Below are positions 16,833 to 25,003 of a stretch of DNA of 59,316 bases, in pieces. The notes below the pieces were generated by a model. The model was not told the DNA's origin. It did no database searches and worked only from the letters and a program-made list of their open reading frames with translations. This DNA comes from RGIG3528 sp045629005 (lineage in GTDB: Bacteria; Bacillota; Clostridia; Lachnospirales; Lachnospiraceae). The DNA lies in the NCBI GenBank assembly GCA_045629005.1, contig JAZQQJ010000035.1, forward strand, positions 1-59,316, written 5' to 3'. Each line of letters begins with the position of its first letter. Positions within the stretch are counted from its first letter, which is position 1. Position numbers and translations under genes: made by a program.

Positions 16833-16928
16833 TTAATGTTTAACCAACACACTCTATACTTTTTTAATGTTGCACCGGCAAACTCTGTTCTTTCTTTTAT
16901 GTTGTACTAGCAAACTCTATACTTTCTT
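16833..16928. repeat. Three 32-33-bp tandem repeats, one inside the 3' end of a gene
   Basis: Units beginning TTAATGTTTAACC, TTAATGTTGCACC and TTTATGTTGTACT each continue into a CACTCTATAC-like block and a T-rich end. The third unit contains the last codons and stop codon of the gene ending at 16907, so the two downstream copies are duplicated gene ends. Confidence 0.8.
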
Positions 16929-17548
16929 TTGAAGATCATTCTGTAAATAAGGCGTAAAGGAACCTCAACGCTGTTTACACGGTCTCTGAAGGTAAGTGGC
17001 TGGAAGTAGTTCGGGTCAACCTTGTGATCCGGGCAGTATTCCAAAAGATTACCCTCGAAGAACAACTTGTCTTCCAAAACCTTTTGAAGATCATCCGGGC
17101 GATAAGCATACAAAGGTTTCTCAAGCTCATATCCGAGTTCCTTAAGAAGATACATTACAAACTCTACGCAGGAGAAAGACTTGTAAGTTGAAAAGCCGCC
17201 CATGACAGGTGTTAAAAGAACCGAGAACAGATTATAGAGGTAATCTCCTTCCTTATACATCTTTGATATAACGTCCTCAATTTCTTTGTACTGCTCATCG
17301 GTTACGGGGAGCTCAAAGATTTTACCCCCGACATAGTCATACTTACCGAGTGAATATCTGTACATATTTTCACGGACAAGCTGTCCAAGAAGAATGCTCT
17401 TGTGTTTAAGTCTTGCAAATGCGTACATGCGGCTCAAGTCCTTATCAAGAGCTATGGCTGCATGGTTATATTTTGTTTTTCCTAATTTCCTAATAGCACC
17501 GGCAACGCCTGTGTGTGTCTGGGAAATGATTATATACAAATTTTTCAT
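16907..17548 (-). CDS. Permuted NlpC/P60-like (YiiX/YebB-type) hydrolase
   Basis: 213 residues. The circularly permuted papain-like pattern is visible: KYNHAAIALD near residue 26-35 carries the His and KSFSCVEFVMYLLKELGY near 121-138 carries the Cys nucleophile. Relatives act on amide or thioester bonds of lipids or peptides; the substrate here is unknown. No signal peptide. There is no Shine-Dalgarno site; a promoter sits so close that the message should start at or two bases before the ATG (see 17552-17584). The last codons, encoding RKYRVC, are copied twice more downstream. Confidence 0.8.
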   Translation of the reverse strand: MKNLYIIISQTHTGVAGAIRKLGKTKYNHAAIALDKDLSRMYAFARLKHKSILLGQLVRENMYRYSLGKYDYVGGKIFELPVTDEQYKEIEDVISKMYKEGDYLYNLFSVLLTPVMGGFSTYKSFSCVEFVMYLLKELGYELEKPLYAYRPDDLQKVLEDKLFFEGNLLEYCPDHKVDPNYFQPLTFRDRVNSVEVPLRLIYRMIFKRKYRVC

Positions 17549-17551
17549 ATG

Positions 17552-17584
17552 GCGCTATTTTACTACTAAAAAAGCGCTTGTCAA
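17552..17584 (-). promoter_or_regulatory. Promoter with 26-bp inverted repeat, giving a leaderless mRNA
   Basis: TTGACA (17579-17584), 16 bases, TAAAAT (17557-17562) on the minus strand. +1 is expected near 17550, two bases before the ATG at 17548. GCGCTATTTTA and TAAAAAAGCGC, 4 bases apart (17552-17577), form an inverted repeat with one mismatch covering the -10 box and spacer, a probable repressor operator. Confidence 0.6.
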
Positions 17585-17647
17585 GAAACTTAACATCTTC
17601 TTAAGAAAAAATATTGCTATTTATAAAGGTAGGTTGTAAGCAACCGT

Positions 17648-19009
17648 TTATTCAAGTCGAATAACCACTGCACCATGCTTTTCGACATCACATTTCAGAT
17701 GATTTCCGAATGTATTGGCACTCTTCCTGCCGCAAGACTCATTTGCCTTCAGTGCTTCAAGTGCTTTACCACTCTTCCCGTCGCATAACTCTTTCTCATT
17801 CTGTGCTTCAATCACCCTAACACTCTTTCCGCTCCAGAGTTCCCTTGCCTTTGTGAAGTGTTCAAGCTCGTACTCTGACAAGTTAAATTCTATTTTCCTC
17901 TTCTTGTCGGAAATATTGAAAAGCGCAATATAGCAAGCCTTTTCCGTCTTGCAGGGAGCTATCCATGCAATCTCATCGGCAGTTCTGTAAAGCTGATGAG
18001 CGCAGTGGGTTTTCTCTTCAATATCAAGGATGTCACGATTTGTGAGAAGCTTTAATGTAAACTCATCATTCTTGGGCATATGTCCGCCTGCAATAAGCGG
18101 TGCTCTCATCATGCACCAAAGAGAAAGCATTGTAATCTGCTCCGCCTGCGTAAAGCGTGTACGGTCATCGGGATTGTAGTCCTGACGGAGTGCACCTACG
18201 GGAAGCATATCAGCATCGGGCCAGTGTCCCGGGCCGGAATGCGTGCACCACTCTTCAGCACGCTTGAACATGTCAAGAAGAAGCTCCCACTTGTCCCAGA
18301 AGTCATCGGTAATACGCCACATGTTGGCATTCTTTTTAAGGTGCTCTGCCTCTTTAAGAGGTGCAGGACCCGGTGAAAGTGAAAGGACCATATCGCGTCC
18401 GCTGTTTACGCATGCATCATGAATAAGCTCTATTTCTTTTCTGCAATGAGGATACTCTCTTGCTATATCGTCAACCTTAACGAAATCAACGCCCCACTCG
18501 GCATAAAGCTTAAAAATGCTGTTATAATAGTCTCTTGCGCCTTCTTCAACCTGTTCACACTTAAGGCCGTACATATCGGGATTCCAAAAGCAGATGGAGT
18601 TTGGATTGGCTACAAGACGTGCAGTATATTTTGAGTTCTTAATGGGAAGGTCTTTGTGTGCTGCCATTCTGGGCATGCCACGCATAATGTGAATGCCAAA
18701 CTTAAGCCCAAGTCCGTGAACATAATCTGCAAGAGGCTTAAAGCCTTTAAAATCCGCACTTGAAGGGAATCTGTTGGGCGCGGGATAAAGGCGTCCGTAC
18801 TCATCCATTATTACGTCTGAAAAAGGATGATATTCGTGTGAATCTGCTTTGGGCTGATACCACTGAATATCAACTACAATGTACTCCCAGCCGTAGTCTT
18901 TCATGTACTTGGCAATGTAGTCCGCATTTTCTCTTACCTGCGCCTCATTAACCGCAGCACCGAAACAATCCCAGCTGTTCCATCCCATAGGTGGTCTTTT
19001 TGCTGTCAT
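17648..19009 (-). CDS. Glycoside hydrolase family 27, alpha-galactosidase type
   Basis: 453 residues. Begins with the GH27 motif PPMGWNSWDCFG (6-17). The (beta/alpha)8 barrel carries the nucleophile Asp in VDFVKVDDIA (about 174-183) and the acid/base Asp in WRITDDFWDKW (about 231-241). Activity is expected on terminal alpha-galactose, though related enzymes cleave alpha-N-acetylgalactosamine or beta-arabinopyranose. No signal peptide, so intracellular. The C-terminal beta domain contains a 17-residue tandem repeat (GKSVRVIEAQNEKELCD, GKSGKALEALKANESCG). It follows the MATE gene after 2 bases with GGAG upstream of the ATG, so they form an operon. Confidence 0.9.
   Translation of the reverse strand: MTAKRPPMGWNSWDCFGAAVNEAQVRENADYIAKYMKDYGWEYIVVDIQWYQPKADSHEYHPFSDVIMDEYGRLYPAPNRFPSSADFKGFKPLADYVHGLGLKFGIHIMRGMPRMAAHKDLPIKNSKYTARLVANPNSICFWNPDMYGLKCEQVEEGARDYYNSIFKLYAEWGVDFVKVDDIAREYPHCRKEIELIHDACVNSGRDMVLSLSPGPAPLKEAEHLKKNANMWRITDDFWDKWELLLDMFKRAEEWCTHSGPGHWPDADMLPVGALRQDYNPDDRTRFTQAEQITMLSLWCMMRAPLIAGGHMPKNDEFTLKLLTNRDILDIEEKTHCAHQLYRTADEIAWIAPCKTEKACYIALFNISDKKRKIEFNLSEYELEHFTKARELWSGKSVRVIEAQNEKELCDGKSGKALEALKANESCGRKSANTFGNHLKCDVEKHGAVVIRLE
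17719..17845. repeat. 51-bp in-frame tandem repeat inside the GH27 gene, 2.5 copies
   Basis: CACTCTT marks the unit start at 17719, 17770 and 17821, exactly 51 bases apart. The unit encodes 17 residues around GKS...EAxxxxExC. Confidence 0.8.
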
Positions 19010-19011
19010 GA

Positions 19012-20391
19012 TTATTTCTCCTTCACTTTTTTAGTTTGTTTTTCAAAGGCGTGTGTCCAGTCACTGAACAGAAGGAACGCCAAAAATACAAAAGAACTGC
19101 ATGTCCAGGTAATCGGATATGCCCAGCTTATAGTCCTGAAAACAGGCCATATATTAATTGCAGTAGTAACATAGAGAACACGTACCGCACACCAGAAGGA
19201 AAGCATTGTGATCATAGGCACAACCGCTTTTCCGCATCCTCTCATAACACCTGCCACACAATGCGAAAAGGCGAGCAGGCAAAAGAAAAGGGATGTAGTG
19301 CGGGCGTGAATAACACCATAGGCAATGGATGCATCATCGTCAATAAAGAATCTGAGAATGCCGTCAGCCCCGAGATAAAGGATTACTCCGATAATCTCCG
19401 CAAGAATCATACCGCTTATAATGCCGAAGGCAGCACCCTTTTTGGCACGTTCATACTGCTTTGCACCAAGGTTTTGGCCTATATACGTAGGAAGTGCCAT
19501 GGAGAGGCAGCTTATGGGCAGAAATACAAAGCCCTCAACCTTCATATATGCTCCCATTCCGGACATTGCAAACTGTCCGAAATCATTGACGTTTTTCTGT
19601 ATGGTCATATTTCCGATGCTTATAACGGAATTCTGGATACCCGTAGGAATGCCCTGTATGGCAACTTCCTTCATAAGTGGACCGTTCCATTTGATTTTGC
19701 TGAAGCAAAGTCGGGTGTAGTCTGTAGCCTTACGCATTTTTATTATGCAGAGGACAACGCTTATTGCCTGCGATGTAATGGTTGCGGCTGCAGCGCCTGC
19801 AACGCCCATGTGGAGGAATTTAACACACACGATATCAAGCACAACATTCGTAAGTGAAGAAACAAGCAGATAAATAAGTGGACTTATGCTGTCACCAAGA
19901 GCACGCATTATTGCCATACAAATATTATACATAAGGCTTGCCGTAACACCGCCGAAAATAATGCGCATATATGTAAGCGAATAAGGCATTACTTCGTCCG
20001 GTGTATTCATAATTCGAAGAAGCCACGGAACAATCAGAAGTCCCACGATTGTTGCCAGCACTGAGGAGATAATCCCGAAAAGGAAGTTTGTATGTATTGC
20101 TTCCTCAACCTTCTTCTCATCCTTTGCACCGAAGTACCTGGAAATTATAACGCCTCCACCTATGGCCATACCGTTGAAAAATCCGACAACAAAGAATGAA
20201 ACAGAGCCCGTGGAACTTACCGCAGCAAATGCAACCGGCTCCGCAAAATGTCCTATAACCCATGCATCCGCAATATTATAAAGCTGTTGCAGAAGCTGTC
20301 CGAGAAAAATAGGTATGCAGAAGGTTGTTATTCCTTTAATAATCGACCCCTGAGTAAGGTCGGTGTTTGTTTTCAGTTTAAAGGTTTTCAT
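19012..20391 (-). CDS. MATE family multidrug/solute exporter
   Basis: 459 residues, 12 predicted membrane segments in two halves, with MATE features such as ITTFCIPIFLGQLLQQLYNI near the N-terminus and GxAAAT repeats (GVAGAAAATITSQA). MATE proteins exchange sodium ions or protons for organic cations or other solutes. Start set at the ATG at 20391; a TTG four codons earlier is possible, and neither has a strong ribosome site. It is read together with the GH27 gene and divergent from the GH51 gene, so a role in exporting a glycan product or toxic aglycone is possible (inference). Confidence 0.9.
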   Translation of the reverse strand: MKTFKLKTNTDLTQGSIIKGITTFCIPIFLGQLLQQLYNIADAWVIGHFAEPVAFAAVSSTGSVSFFVVGFFNGMAIGGGVIISRYFGAKDEKKVEEAIHTNFLFGIISSVLATIVGLLIVPWLLRIMNTPDEVMPYSLTYMRIIFGGVTASLMYNICMAIMRALGDSISPLIYLLVSSLTNVVLDIVCVKFLHMGVAGAAAATITSQAISVVLCIIKMRKATDYTRLCFSKIKWNGPLMKEVAIQGIPTGIQNSVISIGNMTIQKNVNDFGQFAMSGMGAYMKVEGFVFLPISCLSMALPTYIGQNLGAKQYERAKKGAAFGIISGMILAEIIGVILYLGADGILRFFIDDDASIAYGVIHARTTSLFFCLLAFSHCVAGVMRGCGKAVVPMITMLSFWCAVRVLYVTTAINIWPVFRTISWAYPITWTCSSFVFLAFLLFSDWTHAFEKQTKKVKEK

Positions 20392-20430
20392 AGTGAATTC
20401 CAAATAATTGTTTTGTTTTTTTCAGAATGT

Positions 20431-20444
20431 GATACAATCGTATC
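20431..20444. promoter_or_regulatory. Palindrome in the divergent MATE/GH51 control region
   Basis: GATACAATCGTATC has perfect 5-bp arms and includes TACAAT, a possible -10 box for the GH51 gene. Likely operator or promoter element; no clear -35 box is seen. Confidence 0.35.
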
Positions 20445-20536
20445 GCTTAGATTCGAACGGACATCCGGGTGCTTTGGCAACTGAGTTTCCGAATACCGAA
20501 TTGCATAATTACCAACTGACGGAAGGCAGTACGAAC

Positions 20537-22642
20537 ATGAGGAAATGTATCACAATCCACAAGAAAATTAAAGCCCCTATTTCCAAAGAAATGACAGGTC
20601 TTTTCTTTGAAGATATAAATTATGCCGCTGACGGCGGACTGTATGCCGAGCTCCTTGAAAACAGAGCATTTGAGTTTGTAAAAGCAAGCGGTCACACAGG
20701 GGATTACTACACAGAATTTGACGGGCTGTATGGGTGGAGCGCACTTAATTCAGGAGAAATGCTTATAGTATCCGGAAGCCCCGTAGCGAAAGAAAACCCG
20801 CACTATCTACGCTTCACCGCAAAAGCATCCGGTGACGCTTTCACCAACAAAGCATATGACGGTATATACGCTAAGAAAGGTGACAAATTTACACTTTCCT
20901 TCTACGCACGAAATGTTGGCAGACTTGACCACATCGAGGCGGGCTTCCTTGTCGCAGATGACTGCGTTGCCAACACATCCGCCAATAACTTCCCAAGTGC
21001 TTCAAAGAGCAACGCATCCATTACCGATTTCCAATCAGGTTCATGCTCATTGGTTTCCATCAAGCTTGACTGCCCGGGTGAAAAGGAGCTTTGCAGTTTC
21101 AAAAAGTACACAGTTACATTAACTGCAGACGATTCGCTGAAGGGAGTAAAGCCTGTAATCCTTCTCCCCTCCCGGGGCACAATCGAATTTGACTTCTTCT
21201 CACTTATGCCCGAAAATGCTGTGGCAGGCATATTCCGCAAGGACCTTTTTGATTTGCTGAAGGGCATACAGCCGGGCTTCATTCGTTTTCCGGGTGGCTG
21301 CATTATAGAAGGCAATACCCTTGCAAACAGATACAACTTTAAAGACACATTAATGCCCCTGGAGCGCAGAAGATCCAACTGGAACAGATGGGCAGTTCAC
21401 GGAAACGACTGGCGCGAGCCGAAGGACCACAGCGAGTACGACCATTACAATCAAACATACGGAATAGGCTATTACGAATTTTTCCTTCTTTGCGAGATGC
21501 TCGGTGCAAAGCCTCTTCCCGTATTAAATGTCGGCCTTGCGTGCCAGTATCAGTCATATGAACTGGTTCCGATCGAGTCCGAGGAATTCAAGGATTTTCT
21601 TCAGGATGCCCTTGACCTTATATCCTTCGCAAATGACCCTGTTGATACAGCATGGGGCAAAGTTCGTGCCTCACTCGGACACCCCGAGCCGTTTAATCTT
21701 GAAATGGTCGGTATAGGTAACGAGCAATGGGAAACCGAAAAATCAGAGTTTTTCAAGAGATACACTCTTTTTGAAAAAACAATACATGACACCTATCCCG
21801 ACATTAAGCTCATCGGTTCGGCAGGCCCCGACATCACCTCCGAGCGATACCTGGCCGCCTGGAATTTTATAAGGGAGAATGCTTCCAAAAAAGACAATTT
21901 TGTTTACGCAGTGGATGAGCACTACTACGTTCGTCCTCAGTGGCTTCTTGACCATGTCAGCTTCTATGATAACTATGACCGCAAGATTAAGGTGTTTGCA
22001 GGCGAATATGCCGCTCATCCCGAAGGAAGCGGTACCTTCAACAATTACAAAGTAAATACACTTGAAGGTGCTCTCGCAGAAGCCGCTTTCCTCACCGGAG
22101 TCGAGAGAAATGCAGATGTTGTTGTCCTTGCAAGTTATGCCCCTCTCTTTGCACGTTTGGGTTACACGCAATGGTCACCGGATATGATATGGTTTGACGC
22201 AGAAACAGCGTACGGAACGCCAAGCTACTACGTTCAGCTTATGTATTCACGTTACACAGGCTCCGCTACACTTGATACAATGGGCCAGCACGAAGTTCTT
22301 TACAATGAAGGTCTCTACTACAATCCTTCCATTGACGAGAACACGGGCAGGATTTACGTAAAAATCGTAAATACAAACAATGAGCCTGTTGCTCTCTCCC
22401 TTAATGATGAAAGCGGAAGCTGCCTTACCCCTTCCGAAATCGTTGTTCTCAGCGGTCCTTCAGTCACCACCTGCAATCCTGCAGGCAGCCTGTCGGGAGA
22501 TGCGGGCAACTCCTTTGAAAATCCTGCAACTGCTGCATACAACTCTGTTGAAAATCCTGAAAACATAAGCCTTAGGACCGGCGATTTTGACGGTGACTGT
22601 ATCACACTCGAGCCAAACAGCTTCAGCATAATTATTCTCTAA
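20537..22642 (+). CDS. Glycoside hydrolase family 51, alpha-L-arabinofuranosidase
   Basis: 701 residues. The N-terminal part (about 1-50) starts the barrel (EMTGLFFEDINYAADGGLYA), followed by a carbohydrate-binding-like insert (about 60-235) and the catalytic barrel. Acid/base E396 lies in GIGNEQWETE and nucleophile E490 in FAGEYAAHP; a C-terminal beta domain follows. The enzyme releases alpha-L-arabinofuranose from arabinan or arabinoxylan oligomers. No signal peptide, so intracellular. Start chosen at 20537 because GGAAGG lies upstream and the family sequence begins just after; the frame is open 43 codons further upstream through the promoter region. GH31 follows 90 bases downstream with its own promoter. 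Confidence 0.92.
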   Translation: MRKCITIHKKIKAPISKEMTGLFFEDINYAADGGLYAELLENRAFEFVKASGHTGDYYTEFDGLYGWSALNSGEMLIVSGSPVAKENPHYLRFTAKASGDAFTNKAYDGIYAKKGDKFTLSFYARNVGRLDHIEAGFLVADDCVANTSANNFPSASKSNASITDFQSGSCSLVSIKLDCPGEKELCSFKKYTVTLTADDSLKGVKPVILLPSRGTIEFDFFSLMPENAVAGIFRKDLFDLLKGIQPGFIRFPGGCIIEGNTLANRYNFKDTLMPLERRRSNWNRWAVHGNDWREPKDHSEYDHYNQTYGIGYYEFFLLCEMLGAKPLPVLNVGLACQYQSYELVPIESEEFKDFLQDALDLISFANDPVDTAWGKVRASLGHPEPFNLEMVGIGNEQWETEKSEFFKRYTLFEKTIHDTYPDIKLIGSAGPDITSERYLAAWNFIRENASKKDNFVYAVDEHYYVRPQWLLDHVSFYDNYDRKIKVFAGEYAAHPEGSGTFNNYKVNTLEGALAEAAFLTGVERNADVVVLASYAPLFARLGYTQWSPDMIWFDAETAYGTPSYYVQLMYSRYTGSATLDTMGQHEVLYNEGLYYNPSIDENTGRIYVKIVNTNNEPVALSLNDESGSCLTPSEIVVLSGPSVTTCNPAGSLSGDAGNSFENPATAAYNSVENPENISLRTGDFDGDCITLEPNSFSIIIL

Positions 22643-22690
22643 TAATAATAAATTATGAGCAACATTTGACTTTATATGAGCATCTCCCCT

Positions 22691-22699
22691 TGCTATAAT
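22691..22699 (+). promoter_or_regulatory. Extended -10 promoter of the GH31 gene
   Basis: TGCTATAAT, an extended -10 element with TATAAT at 22694-22699; a TTGACT upstream is 22 bases away, too far to be the usual -35. Confidence 0.55.
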
Positions 22700-22732
22700 T
22701 CACGTATAAATCAAGCAGGAGGTGCTCTTTTT

Positions 22733-25003
22733 ATGCTTTCACCGTCTCCATATAAATCAAGACAAATCACACGTGTTGAGAAGCGTGGAAACGCTCTTTA
22801 TCTCACTTCAGAGGCAGGTCTCCACAGGCTTATTCCTGTCAACGAAAATGTCGTGCGAATCACCTACACCGAGAAGGACTCTTTTTCCGATGTGATTAAA
22901 CCCGGTGTAATAAGCAGGGCAGCGCAGCCTTCCGGCAACGCCATGTTACCTTTTTCGGTAACTGACGAGGACGGTATTCTTACGTTGTCCACAAAAAATC
23001 TATGCATTAAAATAAATCGCCTAACCGGTTCATATACTTACTTCAGTGTTTCGGGCAAGCTCCTCCTTGCGGAGCGCGAAAAGGAAAGCCGCATTCTCGA
23101 TGAATTCCAATCATATATTCTCTCTGAAGATCATACAATCGAAACAGAAAAAATACAGACCGCAGATGGCGTGAAGGAGCTTGTTAAAGAGGCGGTCCGC
23201 ATTCCCGGAGAAAAGCTTTTCCACACCTTTCTCCACCTTAACTGGCAGGAGGACGAAGCATTGTACGGTCTCGGTCAGTATGACACAGGCGTTCTGAACC
23301 TTCGTGGGCAACGTCTCTATCTTCATCAGGCAAACCTGAAAATTGCCGTTCCGATGCTCGTTTCGACGAAGGGCTACGGCATTCTTTACGATACATATTC
23401 ACCGATGATTTTCTCGGACGACGTAAACGGTTCATACCTCTACTCCGAGGCTGACAAGGAGATGGATTTCTACTTCATAAAAGGCACTCCCGATGAGGTC
23501 ATCAGCGAATACCGTGATCTCACCGGAAAGGCCGTAATGCTTCCGAAGTGGGCATACGGTTATGTTCAGTCACAGGAGCGTTATGAAACTGCCGATGAAA
23601 TCATCAGCATGGCCAAAGAGTACAGAAAACGCGGCCTCGGTCTTGATTGCCTCGTTCTTGACTGGCTGTCCTGGCCTGACGGTATGTGGGGTCAGAAATC
23701 CTTTGACCCGAAGCGCTTCCCGAATCCGAAAGCGATGACAGACAAGCTTCACGAGATGAATGTACATTTCATGCTTTCCATATGGCCCAATATGTGCAAT
23801 GGCTCGGAAAACAATAAAGAAATGCGTGAACATAACGGACTCCTTCCCGCCAGTGACCTTTACAATCCTCTGATAAAAGAGGCAAGAGAAACCTACTGGA
23901 ATCAGGTAAACAGAGCTCTTTTCTCCAATGGAGTGGACGCCTTCTGGTGTGATTCGTCAGAGCCGATTACAGTCGAATGGGTACATAAAAACAGGCCGGA
24001 GGCAGCAGCAAATTACTACGAATACGTTAAAGCCCTGGAAGACAAGCTTCCTGCAGACTATACAAATGCTTTCCCGCTTTATCACGCACGGACCATATAC
24101 GAAGGCCAACGATCCACAGGAACAGACAAGCGTGTATGCAACCTTACAAGAGCAGCATACACAGGGCAGCAGCGTTACGGCACCATTATGTGGTCCGGAG
24201 ATATTTCCGCCAGCTGGGATACATTCAGAAAGCAGATTCCCGCTTCTCTTAACTTCTCAGCTTCAGGACTTCCTTACTGGACAGTCGATGTCGGTGCATT
24301 CTTCATAAAAAAGGGGGACTGCTGGTACTGGAACGGGGATTTCGAAGACACTAACAAGGATAAAGGCTATCTGGAGCTTTACGTACGCATGTACCAGTGG
24401 TCCTGTTTCCTTCCTGTTATGCGTTGCCACGGAACAGACTGTCGCCGCGAACTTTGGGCCTTTGAAAACGAAGATATGCGTTTTTACAACGCGCTTGTAA
24501 AAGCAAACGGGCTTCGTTACCGACTTATGCCTTACATTTACACAACAGCTCATAATGTATGGAAAAACAATGCTTCCTTCATCAGTCCGCTTGCCTTTGT
24601 TTATCCCGATGAAAAAAACGTTTATAATATTAAAGACCAGTATTTCTTTGGTGAAAGCCTCATGGTCTGTCCTGTAACAGATGCCACCTATTTCAATGCA
24701 GGAAATACTGAAATCATCGGTGTTTCACATACAAGAAAGGTTTACCTTCCTGCAGGAAACAACTGGTATGATTTCTTTACAAAAGATTTCTACAAGGGCG
24801 GACAGTGGATTGAAACAGATGCTTCAATCGACCGCATTCCTGTCTTTGTTAAAGCAGGCAGCGTCATACCTATGAACAAAGAAAAAACCGACCATGCAAA
24901 CGCACAGTCGGTTGTGGAGTTAATCAATTATGGCGATGCCGATGCATCGTACGAGGTATACAATGATTCAGGTGACGGTTACGACTATCTTACCTTATGC
25001 TGA
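22733..25003 (+). CDS. Glycoside hydrolase family 31, alpha-xylosidase or alpha-glucosidase type
   Basis: 756 residues. N-terminal beta domain (1-260), then a barrel with the nucleophile D407 in FWCDSSEP and the acid/base D490 in IMWSGDISASW, then C-terminal beta domains. The WCDSSEP form and the family resemblance favour alpha-xylosidase (xyloglucan side chains), but alpha-glucosidase cannot be excluded. No signal peptide. Start at 22733 because AGGAGGT lies 9 bases upstream; an upstream in-frame ATG at 22676 would place the promoter inside the gene. The 3' end overlaps the convergent hybrid kinase gene by 14 bases. Confidence 0.9.
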   Translation: MLSPSPYKSRQITRVEKRGNALYLTSEAGLHRLIPVNENVVRITYTEKDSFSDVIKPGVISRAAQPSGNAMLPFSVTDEDGILTLSTKNLCIKINRLTGSYTYFSVSGKLLLAEREKESRILDEFQSYILSEDHTIETEKIQTADGVKELVKEAVRIPGEKLFHTFLHLNWQEDEALYGLGQYDTGVLNLRGQRLYLHQANLKIAVPMLVSTKGYGILYDTYSPMIFSDDVNGSYLYSEADKEMDFYFIKGTPDEVISEYRDLTGKAVMLPKWAYGYVQSQERYETADEIISMAKEYRKRGLGLDCLVLDWLSWPDGMWGQKSFDPKRFPNPKAMTDKLHEMNVHFMLSIWPNMCNGSENNKEMREHNGLLPASDLYNPLIKEARETYWNQVNRALFSNGVDAFWCDSSEPITVEWVHKNRPEAAANYYEYVKALEDKLPADYTNAFPLYHARTIYEGQRSTGTDKRVCNLTRAAYTGQQRYGTIMWSGDISASWDTFRKQIPASLNFSASGLPYWTVDVGAFFIKKGDCWYWNGDFEDTNKDKGYLELYVRMYQWSCFLPVMRCHGTDCRRELWAFENEDMRFYNALVKANGLRYRLMPYIYTTAHNVWKNNASFISPLAFVYPDEKNVYNIKDQYFFGESLMVCPVTDATYFNAGNTEIIGVSHTRKVYLPAGNNWYDFFTKDFYKGGQWIETDASIDRIPVFVKAGSVIPMNKEKTDHANAQSVVELINYGDADASYEVYNDSGDGYDYLTLC

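Noticed and set aside
19036..19857. 273-codon open frame on the plus strand
   Set aside because: Antisense to the MATE gene; no recognisable protein features.
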